DNA of 64,000 nt from Megamerina dolium (lineage: Eukaryota > Arthropoda > Insecta > Diptera > Megamerinidae), in assembly GCA_963854835.1 (NCBI GenBank), contig OY978529.1, forward strand, positions 41,412,055 to 41,476,054, written 5' to 3'. Shown in pieces: positions 50,787 to 62,360 of this stretch (its first letter is position 1; the number at the start of each line of letters is the position of its first letter). Both the position numbers and the translations under genes were made by a program. A model generated the notes under the pieces. That model did no database searches and had not been told where the DNA came from. It worked only from the letters and a program-made list of their open reading frames with translations.

Positions 50787-51004
50787 CAATAATGGTCTAG
50801 TTTTTAATTGATTTTTTTTTAATCACTTAAATAATCATAGTGAAATAATTGCATAATATTGTATGAGATAATTGTTGTAATAAAACATATAAATTAATAT
50901 TTAAAAAATAATAATAATAATAATAAATCAATAAAATAATATAATATTCATAAATATATTCATAATTGAATACTTTGATTGCAACATATTAATCATAATA
51001 TAAT

Positions 51005-51036
51005 TAGAGAGTGAGAGAGAGAGAGAGAGGGAGAGT
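51005..51036 (+). repeat. (GA)n tract
   Basis: About eleven GA units with short GG interruptions, similar to the tract at 12,750. A possible GAGA-factor site. Confidence 0.9.
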
Positions 51037-51723
51037 GACAGACCAAGTATTTTAGATGAAGTATCTTTTTAAGACATTCGCTTGTGAATCTCACAGTGGT
51101 TTTAAGGAATATTTATTCTGTAAGAGTAAGAGATACTAATATTTTTACTTGTCCGAAATTTTTGAACTTCAGAGAGTTTATAAGGAATCTTCATACTGAG
51201 TAAATGTTTTTCACTGAAGCCTACTTTTCATTTTAATAAATTTTCAATAATTTTCTAGTGCCAGTTGGTATTAAAAATGTAACAAATATGCTTCATGCTT
51301 TAGTTCATATTTTTTCAAATCAATGTTATTTTAATATATGCTATAATATTAATTTATTTTATTTTTTCCAAAAACAAAAAAATACATTCAACATTCAACA
51401 TTTTCAAATTATTACGCAATATAGAAAATGCACAAATCTTGATTTTCCACATTCCAATAACTATTCAGCTAAAGCGTAACAAATCTTGAAAATTGAATTT
51501 AAATTAAACACAACAAAAAACAAAAACAAAAAGCATAATAAAATCAAATAGAAATTACATAAGCTATTTTATTTAAATTATTATTCATTTTCAATTTTTA
51601 CAATAGGACAAAAAAAAAAAAAGGTGTTGTATAGACGAATATATAGCTTGAAACATGTGGCTTTCTAATTGATTACCTAGTATCGACCATCTAAGCAGAA
51701 AATGTCGTATCATCTACAGCATT

Positions 51724-51769
51724 ACCACCAAACACCACCACCACCACCACCACCATCATCATCACCATG
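51724..51769 (+). repeat. (CAC)n(CAT)n microsatellite
   Basis: About nine CAC then several CAT/CAC units. A poly-His frame is possible but has no coding flanks. Confidence 0.9.
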
Positions 51770-52154
51770 ATTTTATAGAAAAGAAGTAGATATGTAGAAA
51801 AAAAAAAAATATAAATGAATTAAAATTAAATAAAATGCCGAATATGTAAGAGTAGCTATGCACAAGAAAAAAACAGAAATCATGATTAATGTGATTTATC
51901 TTCTTTCGATATGCGGATATATGCGAGTAAAAATAATTAAATTAATTTGTTGTTAATTGAGTTTTTTTTGTCATTTGATGGATTGAATGAATGAACGAGA
52001 TGTGTATCATATATTTTATTTATATGCTTTTTTTTCTTTGTTAGAATAAGAAGAAAAAGTATAAAAACTACATATATACGAGTATTAACGAAATGAATTA
52101 GGTCATACTATTTCAATATGATTTTTTTCTTTGCAAAATTCCTGTAAAAAAACT

Positions 52155-52640
52155 TTCAACATATATAGCAAATCATATTCACAATATTTTGGACATGTCT
52201 AATATATATTTTCCACATGTATACTGGAATAGTATGAAAATATCTGTCCAAAAAGATGTTTAACGAATAAAATAAATAATATTCCAAACATTTTGAACAG
52301 GTCTAATGCATATTTTTGACATATCTAGTGACACATTTTAAAAACATCTTTGAACAAGTTTTTAAATAAAACAGTAAATTATTTTCCAAACATTTCGAGC
52401 AGGTCTAATGTATATTTTTGACATATCTAATGGCATATTTGGCAAATAGTTTTCAAAAAAGTTTTCAACGAATAAAATAAATTATATTTAGAGAATTTTG
52501 AGCAGGCCTAATGTATATATTGGTATGCCCAATGACATATTTTGAAAATATACAAATAAAAATACAAATTCAAAAAATTTTGACAAGTCCAATGAATATT
52601 TTTGAATATCTAATGTCATATTTTAAAACATTTAGATGAC
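52155..52640 (+). repeat. Tandem array I (~105-110-bp units)
   Basis: Four to five diverged units share AACATTTTGAGCAGGTCTAA, TGTATATTTTTGACATATCT, AATGRCATATTTT and AACGAATAAAATAAATTATA. Unit starts lie near 52,188, 52,290, 52,394, 52,496 and 52,575. No start word in common with the other arrays. Confidence 0.82.
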
Positions 52641-53323
52641 AATCTAAGTAGAAAAGGGCTCAAGGGCTTATTAAAAAGCATAAATGAACACTTTAAAATT
52701 TAGTCAGTGCTAAAGCCTAGCCAAAGGTAGTACCCAGTAGTGAAAATAAAATTTTAAAAATATTTTCAGAACAAAATTGTTTATTATTTATCCTTTCCCT
52801 GCCATTTGGAGTTATTTTTGTACAATATCTTCTTTGAATTGCTTGATTTAGACTTCACATATATAGGAGCCATACACAATTTTCCGACTGGGCATATATG
52901 TATGTATTTATAGCGATATATGTAAATATATTTATTTATATATGCACACACACCTTATTTGAAAAATAAAAAAGAAAGAAAATCCCTTAAAAGCCTGAAA
53001 TCCAATTAAATAAAATCGAATATATCGAATACATACTCATATTATAAATGCAGAGGCAGGTGTAACTAACTATACGTGTAATATCAATACATTTATATGT
53101 ATGGAACGTATGTAGGCACGCATATTTGAGGTACTATGTATTTATAATTACAATGCTCATTCATCAAGCAAGACTTGTTAATACGCTAGGGAACAGAATG
53201 ATTTCAACTTTTGCTAATATCAACAATGGGCCAGAAAAAAATGTGAGCAGCCAATGAGCCAAACGAAAACTTAAAAGAGCTAATTTTTATTTGAGATTAT
53301 AATATTTGCAAATCGGTCATCAA

Positions 53324-53368
53324 ATTATTGATCATCAATTATTGATCATCAATTATTGATGATCAATA
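53324..53368. promoter_or_regulatory. Tandem ATTGATCATCAATT cluster
   Basis: AATTATTGATCATC is repeated with a 15-base period and then runs into ATTGATGATCAATAA. Six ATTGAT/ATCAAT half-sites fall within 45 bases, each near-palindromic. TTATTGAT resembles Onecut/Cut-type homeodomain sites. A regulatory role is inference; a short tandem expansion would look the same. Confidence 0.35.
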
Positions 53369-53880
53369 AAAGAGATTTCTTATTTTTGTAATTTTTCGCC
53401 ACGAGTTTGAATACGAAAACTCAATAAGTAGAAAAAATGTTGCTTCTTCAATTAATTTGCTGTCTGTCTTATTCATTTTCTCTTTTTTTTTTTTTGTATT
53501 GCATAAAACATTTTTTTTTTTAAATCATATTTTTTATGCGAAAAATACCATATTTCTCCATAAATTTTAATTGTCTGAAAGCGAGAAAAAAAATAAAATT
53601 TAATAATATCGAAACACACAGTTGTGTGCAAAATTGTAATCAACAAATGGCAAATGACATCATAAAATCATTCAACAAAAATATTATTAATGATTGCAAC
53701 AACAAGGAAATAAAATGGTTCCTTGTATGATTATGATGGCAATTATGTCGAATTACAAAAACCACAACAACAACAATTAGCCATTAATTAAGATGAAAAA
53801 GAAACAAACATATGTTCACATGTACACAGCCATACATATGTGTAGATATGCTTATCTTAAAGAGTAGCAATCATCACCAA

Positions 53881-53940
53881 CACCACCAGCAGCAGCAGCA
53901 GCAGCAGCAGCACCACCACCATCAGCATCACCATCAACAA
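53881..53940 (+). repeat. (CAG)n/(CAC)n microsatellite
   Basis: About eight CAG units flanked by CAC and CAT. One frame would give a Gln/His run, but stops lie close on both sides. Confidence 0.9.
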
Positions 53941-54312
53941 AGTGTTTATTGCACATAAACAAATTTGAAATAAAATAAAAATTAATAAAAACCAAAACAA
54001 AGTAAGTAGCTTACTAAACGGGGTGATAAAAATACACACATACATATGTATAGATGCTGCTAGTCAGTCAGCCAGCCATCATCCTCTATTTATCGTTTAA
54101 TTTTTTCGAAAATATCCATCCATATTTGTTATATGAAAACATTCAAAATACATTGATAATGCATATGGGGGAGGTTGCTTATTTTTCAATCTGATGTGTT
54201 TGTGTGTAGCAATTAACAGCATCGTCATACTATGGCGATTAACAAAGAAGAACGCTCTTGGCAAGAAATGGCAAAGAGCAGTTCAAAGAGCTCATAAAAC
54301 ACGTTGTGTGTT

Positions 54313-54406
54313 CTGTGTGTGTGTGTGTGTGATTCTAGCTGTTTCTTGATGTTTTTGCTATTGGTGCCCGCGGTGGTGATGGTGATGGTGGTGGTGGTGG
54401 TGGTGT
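54313..54406 (+). repeat. (GT)n and (GGT)n tracts
   Basis: A GT run at 54,313-54,331 and, after a GTGCCCGCGGTGG patch, a GGT/GAT run to 54,406. Locally GC-rich, without a frame that looks coding. Confidence 0.85.
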
Positions 54407-54935
54407 GAAATTATAATAATTTATTGAGTTTGCTATTTGCTGTTTTATTTGATTGAAATTGATGAAATATTTAAGATTTCATTCAGTTGTATTTTCTAAG
54501 AAAAATATGCATAAAGAAAAAACTGGCTCATAAAAAGCACAACGAAATCAAAGAAAGAAATTGATTTATATAGAAATATTTTAATACAGAGACTATGTAA
54601 TTTTATAAATAGTATTATTTAAGGAGAATAAATAATGTATTATTTAAGGAAAATTTAAAACTGTAATACTCTAAAATACAGACCGAAGAAGACAAAAGAT
54701 GCTCGGGTGGAATTGAGTAAAGATAAAAACAATTTTTTTTTTAAAATTATTTGATCAAATGAAAATTTGTATTTCTAAGTGAAAATATAAAAATTGTAAA
54801 CAATTTTGAATAAGACGAGATAAAATTTTTAATACGTACATTATGGGGTTATGAAATTCGAATCCGGGGCTAGTTTAAATTGGTCAGGTCATGTCATGTA
54901 ACCCCTAACATAAAAAAAAAAAAAAAAATCCCTCA

Positions 54936-56420
54936 AATACCCAGAATCGCTATTAGAGGAGTAAAATAAACAATCAATTGCCATTAATTCTATATTCTGA
55001 AGATTTATTTTCGAATATTTATATTTACCTCATATCCTTGTAGAGGCTCCCTTATTTTCAAAATTTCATTTCGACCACTTTCAGAGTGCTTCTAGAGGGG
55101 TAAAATATATCGCTAATTAATTTTAACTACTCAATATTTTTTCCAAACATACTCACTCCTTACAGAGACTTTTTTACAAAGTGCACTTAAAAGTACTTGA
55201 AAATCGACAAATAACAGGTCAGAAAGCGATCGTAGGGTAGTGAAATGTATGAGCGACTCAAATCAATTTTGTACACACAACATTTTTTAAATACTTACCA
55301 CCTATGTATATCTAGCTCTTGAGAGGTTTCCATAAAATGATGACGTTTTTTTTTTAATAAAATTTCCTCCCATCGCTCTCAGAGTGCCCCATGGGGTGGA
55401 AAAATATAGAAGAGTCTGCAATTAATTTTTACTACACAACATTTTATATAAACATACATTTTGCCTCTCTATCTTTGTGTCGTAAGTGGGATTTCCTACT
55501 AAATGAACTTAAGAGTACCTGAAAATTGACAAATAAGCCGAAAGCTGGTCCGAAGTCGTTCCTAGGGCAGTGAAATGTATCAGCGAATTAAACTAATTTT
55601 TTACGCTCAACATTTTTTTAAAATTTGAATACTACCCTCGAGAGGTTTCCTTGAAATATTAACGTTTTTGTTTAAATAAAATTCATTCCCATCGCTCTCA
55701 GAGTACCCCTAGGGTGGAAAGATATATAACGCAGTCCGCCATTAACTTCTACTATACAACATTTTATATAAACATATGTACTTCCTCTCTATCTTTGTTT
55801 CCTAGATAGGTTTACCTACTAAATGAACCTAAAATAGATAAATAACCCCTTAATCGTCCAGAAATCGAACCCAGAAGGTAAACATTTATAACCGACACAC
55901 ATTAATTTTTTCTCCTAAGCATTTTTCATTAACATGCTTACCCCCACCTGTACCACTTCAGGGGGCTACCCTATAAAATTGACGTCAAATTGAATAAATG
56001 TGCCCCCACCGCCACCAGAGTGCCTCTAGAGGGGTGAAATGTATGATTGACTCCTATTAATTCTTACAGCTTAAAATGTTTTCTAAACATATCATCTATT
56101 TCTAACCTTTTAATGAGCTCCCCTATAAATTGACATTATTTTCCTGAATTTCGCCCCCCTCCAGCTGTCAGAGTAGTTTCAGATGGGTGAAATATATGAT
56201 TGTCAGAGTGGTTCCAGATGGGTGAAATATATGATTGACCGTTAATAATTCAAAATGAATTTAATAGCAAATGAAAATGGACAAACAACCTCATAATTGC
56301 ACAGGAATAGCACCTGGAGTAGTAATTCTTGTGTCTCAAAATTTTTCTTAAATATTGTTATCCTATACCTCCACCTCTGAGCTGATTCTTTAAAGTGACA
56401 AGACTTTTCCTTTCGCATAT
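54936..56420 (-). repeat. Tandem array D (family 1, inverted)
   Basis: About nine units are visible on the + strand at 55,041, 55,160, 55,326, 55,490, 55,646, 55,808, 55,962, 56,110 and 56,385. GTTTCC..TGACG-type units (55,326 and 55,646, 320 apart) alternate with TTTCCTACTAAATGAACTT-type units (55,490 and 55,808, 318 apart). CCCATCGCTCTCAGAGTRCC and ACTACACAACATTTTATATA recur between them. A 37-base tandem duplication sits inside at about 56,166-56,236. Homologous to arrays A, B and C. Confidence 0.85.
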
Positions 56421-56577
56421 GGTATTGTCCGTGATTTATATTTATGTCTACCTTCTACCTTTATATATTTCGCATTAAAATCACTCTCTCTTTTCCACCA
56501 TCACAATTCCTTCATAACAATTAGTGAGCAATATATTACGAGGAGAAATAAATTAACAAAAAATGCATAATATTGAT

Positions 56578-56600
56578 GTAGAAGAAGAAGAAGAAGAAGA
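56578..56600 (+). repeat. (GAA)n microsatellite
   Basis: About seven GAA units, non-coding. Confidence 0.9.
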
Positions 56601-57084
56601 AAAAACAATAATAAATTATAGGTAATTGTTAGCAATTTTATTTTATTTAAATGCACAAATAATTATCATTATCAATGCAATTAAATAAACATGCACAAAA
56701 AACAAAAAAATAAAGAAATAAACAAAGAAAAAGCATGTGAGACAAACGCAACTAAATAGCATGAATATGCATATGTACACTGTACAGTAAAATCCATCAT
56801 AGGCGGAAAGGAATAAGTAATAAGTCTCAGACTTATGTCTTTCTTTCTGTTTACCTATACCATAACAGCAGCACTATAGCATCTATGATGCACAGTATGC
56901 AATTGAAGCAGCTAACAAAACTGAAGCAAAAAACAAATAAAAAAAATCTAAATCAACAACAATAAAATCCAATGAATAAAAAGAAGGTGTTGGTTTGTTG
57001 TTTGTCATTTGAAGGTAGATATTATACTCGTACTGTGCTGACTGAAATTACAATGGATACAATATGCAATATACCTCCATAGAT

Positions 57085-57113
57085 CAACACACACACACAC
57101 ACACACACACACA
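57085..57113 (+). repeat. (AC)n microsatellite
   Basis: About fourteen AC units. Confidence 0.95.
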
Positions 57114-57500
57114 ATCATAGCCGAGTATCACAAGTACATAATATAAGAAACTAATAATAAAAATACAGAATAAAAAGTCATAAAAAAATCAACAGTAGGT
57201 GATTAAAGAAGACGAAGAAAAAACGACATTGTAGTCAACTAAATATTGTATGCACATACATACGGTACAATACCAACAACTGCACCAACGACAAAAAAAA
57301 AAAAGAGAATACAAATAAAAAGAAAAACGGAGAAAAAAAATATACTTGTCGAAAAATGACTTGTATGCATGTACTTGTCATGGGCAGTACAGTACAATTC
57401 ATGTTTCAGACCATTATCATTGTTGTTGGCTTATGGTATATATGTACATATAAATAACTAAGCAACTGGCCAAAGTACTAGTATCTCGCAGATACGACTA

Positions 57501-57502
57501 CC

Positions 57503-57536
<34 letters not shown>
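57501..57536 (+). repeat. (CAA)n microsatellite
   Basis: About twelve CAA units, non-coding. Confidence 0.95.
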
Positions 57537-57537
<1 letters not shown>

Positions 57538-58380
57538 AAACACATATTGCTCAAATGCAGCTAATGCAGCACTTAATGTGACATTGAGAATATAATGTGG
57601 CATGCAATATAATCTGTAATTGTATAGGTAGATATGCCTTTAAATGTATATGTAAATGTACCCAGCAGGGAAAATGAGTTTTAAATTGCTTAGAAAATCA
57701 ATTACAGAATTTTATTTGGATTAACATTGAAGAGTGAAATTCAAGAAATTTCCAATATGTTTGCTTTTCTATGACATAGCATTGTTATTGAATTGATCGA
57801 CTCAAATAAGGTAGATTAATAATCAATTACTTCATTTTTTTCGCAATGGGTATGTATGAGTAACTGACTAAGTGTTGCTACGTTCACAATATTTATTTAT
57901 GAACATTTGCGCGTGAAGTGGTACTATTTTAATACCTACACATATTGTTGCTCACAAAAGAAAACTCATATGTATATAACAGAGTATGAGTCTACTCGCA
58001 CGTATGCTATGTAGTGTATACATACAAAAGCACTTTAAAAGTGTTGAAAAATTGTAATGAAATGATTTCTTGCATTTTATGAAGACAACTATTTGTTTGC
58101 TTCATCTTATACTTGATAGTAATTTATCTTTTTTTAACACAAGAGTATAATATAAGTATATATAGTATATAGTTAAGTATTTTAAAGCTAAAATATGTAA
58201 TTGCAAGCAATTGAAATAATGCACATTAAATGATGGAAGGCATTTCAAAAAAAAAAATAAACAAAGTCTTTTAAGGAAGATAATAAGAAGTTCATAAAAA
58301 ATGCTGTCATACTATCGTATAGTCAATCTTATGCATTCAGTCTCCTATTTGTCTCTAAATATAGGGCACAAAAAATCAAT

Positions 58381-59660
58381 ATTTTGTATGGAGACCATGT
58401 TTATTTATTAACACAATTGCTTAAAATGTTGACCAAGATATTATTTTGTTGAAAAAAATAGGATTTCCAAAGTTTCAAAATTATATCTTGAAAACTAATG
58501 GTATCTGCTATACAAAATTATGAAATTTTATTAAAAAAAAAACTCTTGTTGCCAAAAAAATTTAAAAAAATTGTTACGTGAGTAAATATTTTGACGAAAA
58601 AATAGTTTTAGAATAATTTATTTGAAAAATAATGATATCTTTCATATAAATTGATCAATTTTCGTTCAAAAAAGTTAACATTCTGTATGAGGACTTCATG
58701 TATTTATTGAACATAATGATTTGTAACAATGTATTGAATATTATTTTGATGAAAAATGAATATTATCATAATATCAGAATGTTTCGACGATTAAGAAAGA
58801 TGGCTTTCATACAAATTTGTAAATTTTTATTTCAAAAAGCAACATTTTATATGGAGACTATATTTATTTATGCGCAGAATAGCTTGAAATGTTGATTTGA
58901 AGTAGTATTTTAGTTAAAAATTAAGATTTCCATAATTTAAGAATAACAAATGGAAAAATAATCACAACTTCCATGTAAATTTGTCAATTTTAATTTCGAA
59001 AACCAACATTTTATATGAGGACTATATTTATTTATGCGCAGAATAGCTTGAAATGTTGTTTTGAGTAGTATTTTAGTTAAAAAGTAAAATATCCATAGTT
59101 TAAGAATATCGAATGGAAAAATAATTACAACTTCCATACAAATTTGTCAATTTTTATTTAAAAAACCAAACATTTTGTATACGAACTTTACTTATTTATA
59201 AATAATATAATTTAAAATATTGTGTGGAGCATTATTTTGGTAAAAAATTTGGATTCTCATAGTTTCAAAATGACGTATTGAAAAATAATGCCATCTATCA
59301 TACAAAATTATTAATTTTTGTTAAAAAAAAAAATTAAGATTTTTTATTCAGATTTTCTAAATTTGATGAAAAAAATTATAACTGTATATTTTAATAATGA
59401 CGAGTTGAGAAATAATGCTACATTTCATACAGATGTGTTTGATTTTTCTTTTCAAAAACCAAAATTTTGTATCGTAATTATGTTTAATAATTTATAGAAT
59501 TTCTTGAAATTACATTTGAATTATTATTTTCATGAAAAAATTAGATTTTCATAGTTTTAAAATGTATCATTCAAAAATTAATAATTGTTTTTCATACAAA
59601 AATGTTCCAATTTTTTGAAAAATATTGTAATTCGAAATTTTAGTTCATGTTCTTCATTGT
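58381..59660 (+). repeat. Tandem array H (~164-bp units)
   Basis: Units begin TTTTRTATGGAGACTATRTT and continue ATTTATTTATGCGCAGAATA, GAAATGTTG, TATTTTAGTTAAAAA, ATACAAATTTGTCAATTTT. Clear starts lie at 58,384, 58,683, 58,848, 59,011, 59,176 and 59,467, with weaker ones near 58,545, 59,343 and 59,626. The middle units (58,848 and 59,011) are nearly identical. The start word resembles the other arrays but the rest of the unit differs. Confidence 0.85.
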
Positions 59661-61439
59661 TCTATGTCATTTGCAACATGTTGATATTTTTCATTAATAT
59701 TTTTGAAAGACATAACAATTTTAGCTCCTGCTGCATATAACTTGTATTGGGTGCGAAGGCATTATTTACGTCAGTCATAGCAAAAGCCTTCTTGGACTAT
59801 AAATATTGTCTGCATGTATCTAAAAATAAAATGTGCGTTGTTTAAAAATATATAATTTCCGAATAGAACAACTCATAAACGTGTTTTGCATTGAAAATAA
59901 ATTAATAAATTAAATACATGTGGGTAAATAAACCCAGTGGGAAATTATAGCAATAGTAAATAGGCTCTTTGAAAGCATGAACTATACATCCAATGAATGT
60001 TAACATACAAACATGTAATGATAGTATAATTGGTAAGCAAAAAAGTTTAATACAATGTATACATTAAAAATATTTATTTCTTTTCATTTTTCCCACTGGG
60101 AAGTTATACGAACATGAAGAACAATAACAAAAGTAACCATTCGCGCATATACCAGTTAACAATTCAATTGCATAGATTATACAAGAATTTGTTGTTTTGG
60201 TGCCACCTGCATACATATGATACTATACCTATGCATAACTGAATACGAATAGAATCAAGCAAGTCTCACTCATATGCATAGAGAATATACACATATGTGG
60301 ATACAAAAAGGGCATTAGAATGAACAAAAGTTAGTGAGAAACCATTAGTTATTATTATATTCGTATGCAAATAAATTATTAGATAGCACAACAGTAGTTG
60401 TAAGAACAAACACATACGAAATATGAACGTATGCATTATGCCCAAGACATTTTAGTATGCAACCATTGTGTTGGTTGGCTGCGTTTCAGTGGTTGGAAAT
60501 ACTCGTACATGCATAAATCGTTAGATATATTCATTAAACAAAAAATATGCTTAAATATGCATTAACCATATACGTGATGAAGATGTGACTGCATTTTCAT
60601 ACTGCTGCCATATGTGCCTAGGTAGTATATTCAAATAGGAATTGATGTGACAACCATTTATTCGAATATTTCAATTAATTCCAGTGAGCACAGAAAGAAA
60701 AAAAACTTTTAAGGAAATATTGTGTAGTACATTATTAATAAGGCAATCAGAATAATCTTGTTAAATTACAATGAATATTATAAAAATTGTACTAAAAATA
60801 AACAGTTCGAAGTCGTTCAGAAATATTCGAACTCAACATTTTTAGATTTTCCTACTTTCTTAATCACTCTGGTATACACCTGTTATAAGCTGAGACACAA
60901 ATAAAATACAATAAATTAATTTAAATAAAATTTATACCAATTTTGCAATTATCTTAATACCAAATAGACCACCAGCTGTGTTTTATAATGACTGACTCAC
61001 TCATTTCGTTCATTGTTTCTAACTACATATGCATACATTAATCATAAATAAAATTTGAGTTTAATGTTCTGCTCTTAAATGTTGTTTATGCTAAATATGG
61101 TAAGATTGTGTGTCAGTTTATCTGTATGTAGGTATACTTGGTAAGGTATTAAGTATATTCATATTCTCATATGTACGATATATGGATAGTTAGGTTAGTA
61201 CATTTGATAAATGACATTGTTGGAGGTTACTGAATGGTGTTGGTAATTTTTTTTTATTGCTGAACAGTTCAATGATTTCATTCATAGCTAGAAAAGAAAT
61301 ATGAAATACTTTAATTAACACTTATTACGAATGATGTAAATGTACTCAAGCTTGTACCCTGTAGACGAAATTTAAATACAACTTTCCAGTTGAGACCAAT
61401 AGTGGGACTAGTTCTCAAAGAGCAATGATACAAAAGATG
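59661..61439. other. AT-rich non-coding stretch
   Basis: No gene or repeat family was recognised. Confidence 0.55.
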
Positions 61440-62360
61440 AGAAATGAAAATTTGTTACATATATAAATGTATTTTTACTAATGAAGGCATATGATCAAGA
61501 ATATGCATACATTGATGAAAATTACGCTTACTTACTATAGAAAAATTGGTTTTCGAATGCATGTTTTTGGCGTTTTTATATAAAAAATATAAAAATATTG
61601 AGTTGAAATTAATTATATATAGATTTTCATACGAGTGAAGAAATATATTATAGAATGGCCGTATTCGAATAAAAATTACGCTTAATTTCCATAGAAAAAT
61701 TTCATTTGAAATGTATCTTTTCTGCCTTTTTGCATGGAATACAAAGATATTAGGCTGAAACTCATGACGTAAAGTTATTTTCACTATTGTAGTAATATAC
61801 TCGACGATCGATGCAATTGTATAGAACTTACAGTGGTTTTCTTTACGAAACTGTGTTTTCGAATATATATTTTCTAACTCTTTGTATGTGAATAAAAAGA
61901 TATTGAGCTGAAACTCATTATATAAAGCTATTTTTATAATTAGAGAAACATGTCCAAGAATGGATGAAATCAAATGAAAATTACATCTACCTTCCATAGT
62001 AATATTAGTTTTCGAATTAACATTTTCTGATTTCTTGTACGAAAATGTAAAGATTTTGAGCTAAAATTTCTTACATAAAGTTATTTTGACCAATGAACGC
62101 ATATTCTCTAAAATTGTTAAAATCGTATGCAAATTACCCCTACATTCCATATATAAAACCATTTTCGAAAATAGAATTCTTAAGTTTTTATATGAAAATA
62201 TCAAAATAATGAGCTAAAATTTAGTACAAAAGAGTATTTTAGTTTTCGAAAGTACATGTTCGAGAATGAGTGCAATCAGATGAACACTTCGATTAGCTCC
62301 CATACAAAAATGTAATTTCGAATATATAATTTCTTATTTTGCGAATACTTAAAAATCAAT
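61440..62360 (-). repeat. Tandem array G (family 2, inverted, 153-bp units)
   Basis: Six units are marked on the + strand by CCATAGAAAAAT-like words at 61,535, 61,689, 61,841, 61,994, 62,147 and 62,299 (spacings 154, 152, 153, 153, 152). On the minus strand each unit reads ATGGAAGGTAGGTGTAATTT then CATTYGAT and, later, GAGTTTCAGCTCAATATCTTT. That parallels array F (GGGAGGTGGGTGTAGTTTT, TTTCACCCTGATAACTT). The 180-residue frame at 61,455-61,997 is three to four 51-residue repeats (MEGRCNFHLI, EFQLNIF, EFQPNIF) and matches the MGGR.GFYRIQ..FQLDNF frames of array F. It is probably a translated repeat, not a gene. Confidence 0.88.

Larger units (their letters stand above)
48360..52154. other. AT-rich non-coding stretch
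   Basis: No gene was recognised. Simple repeats: (TA)n at 48,793-48,814, (GT)n at 49,221-49,237, a (TAA)n hairpin at 50,744-50,786, (GA)n at 51,005-51,036 and (CAC)n(CAT)n at 51,724-51,769. The 48,485-48,910 open frame is low-complexity over T-rich and TA-rich tracts. Confidence 0.55.
52641..54935. other. AT-rich non-coding stretch with simple repeats
   Basis: No gene was recognised. Holds the palindromic cluster at 53,324-53,368, a CAG/CAC tract at 53,881-53,940, (GT)n at 54,313-54,331 and (GGT)n at 54,371-54,406. Confidence 0.55.
56421..58380. other. AT-rich non-coding stretch with simple repeats
   Basis: No gene was recognised. Holds (GAA)n at 56,578-56,600, (AC)n at 57,085-57,113 and (CAA)n at 57,501-57,536. 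Confidence 0.55.

Noticed and set aside
53881..53940. Possible Gln/His-rich coding exon
   Set aside because: The tract is a plain microsatellite with stop codons close on both sides.
54845..54875. tRNA B-box-like TTCGAATCCGGGGC
   Set aside because: No A box or cloverleaf could be formed upstream.
61455..61997. 180-codon minus-strand frame as a gene
   Set aside because: It is three to four translated 153-bp repeat units; kept as a repeat feature and a finding only.
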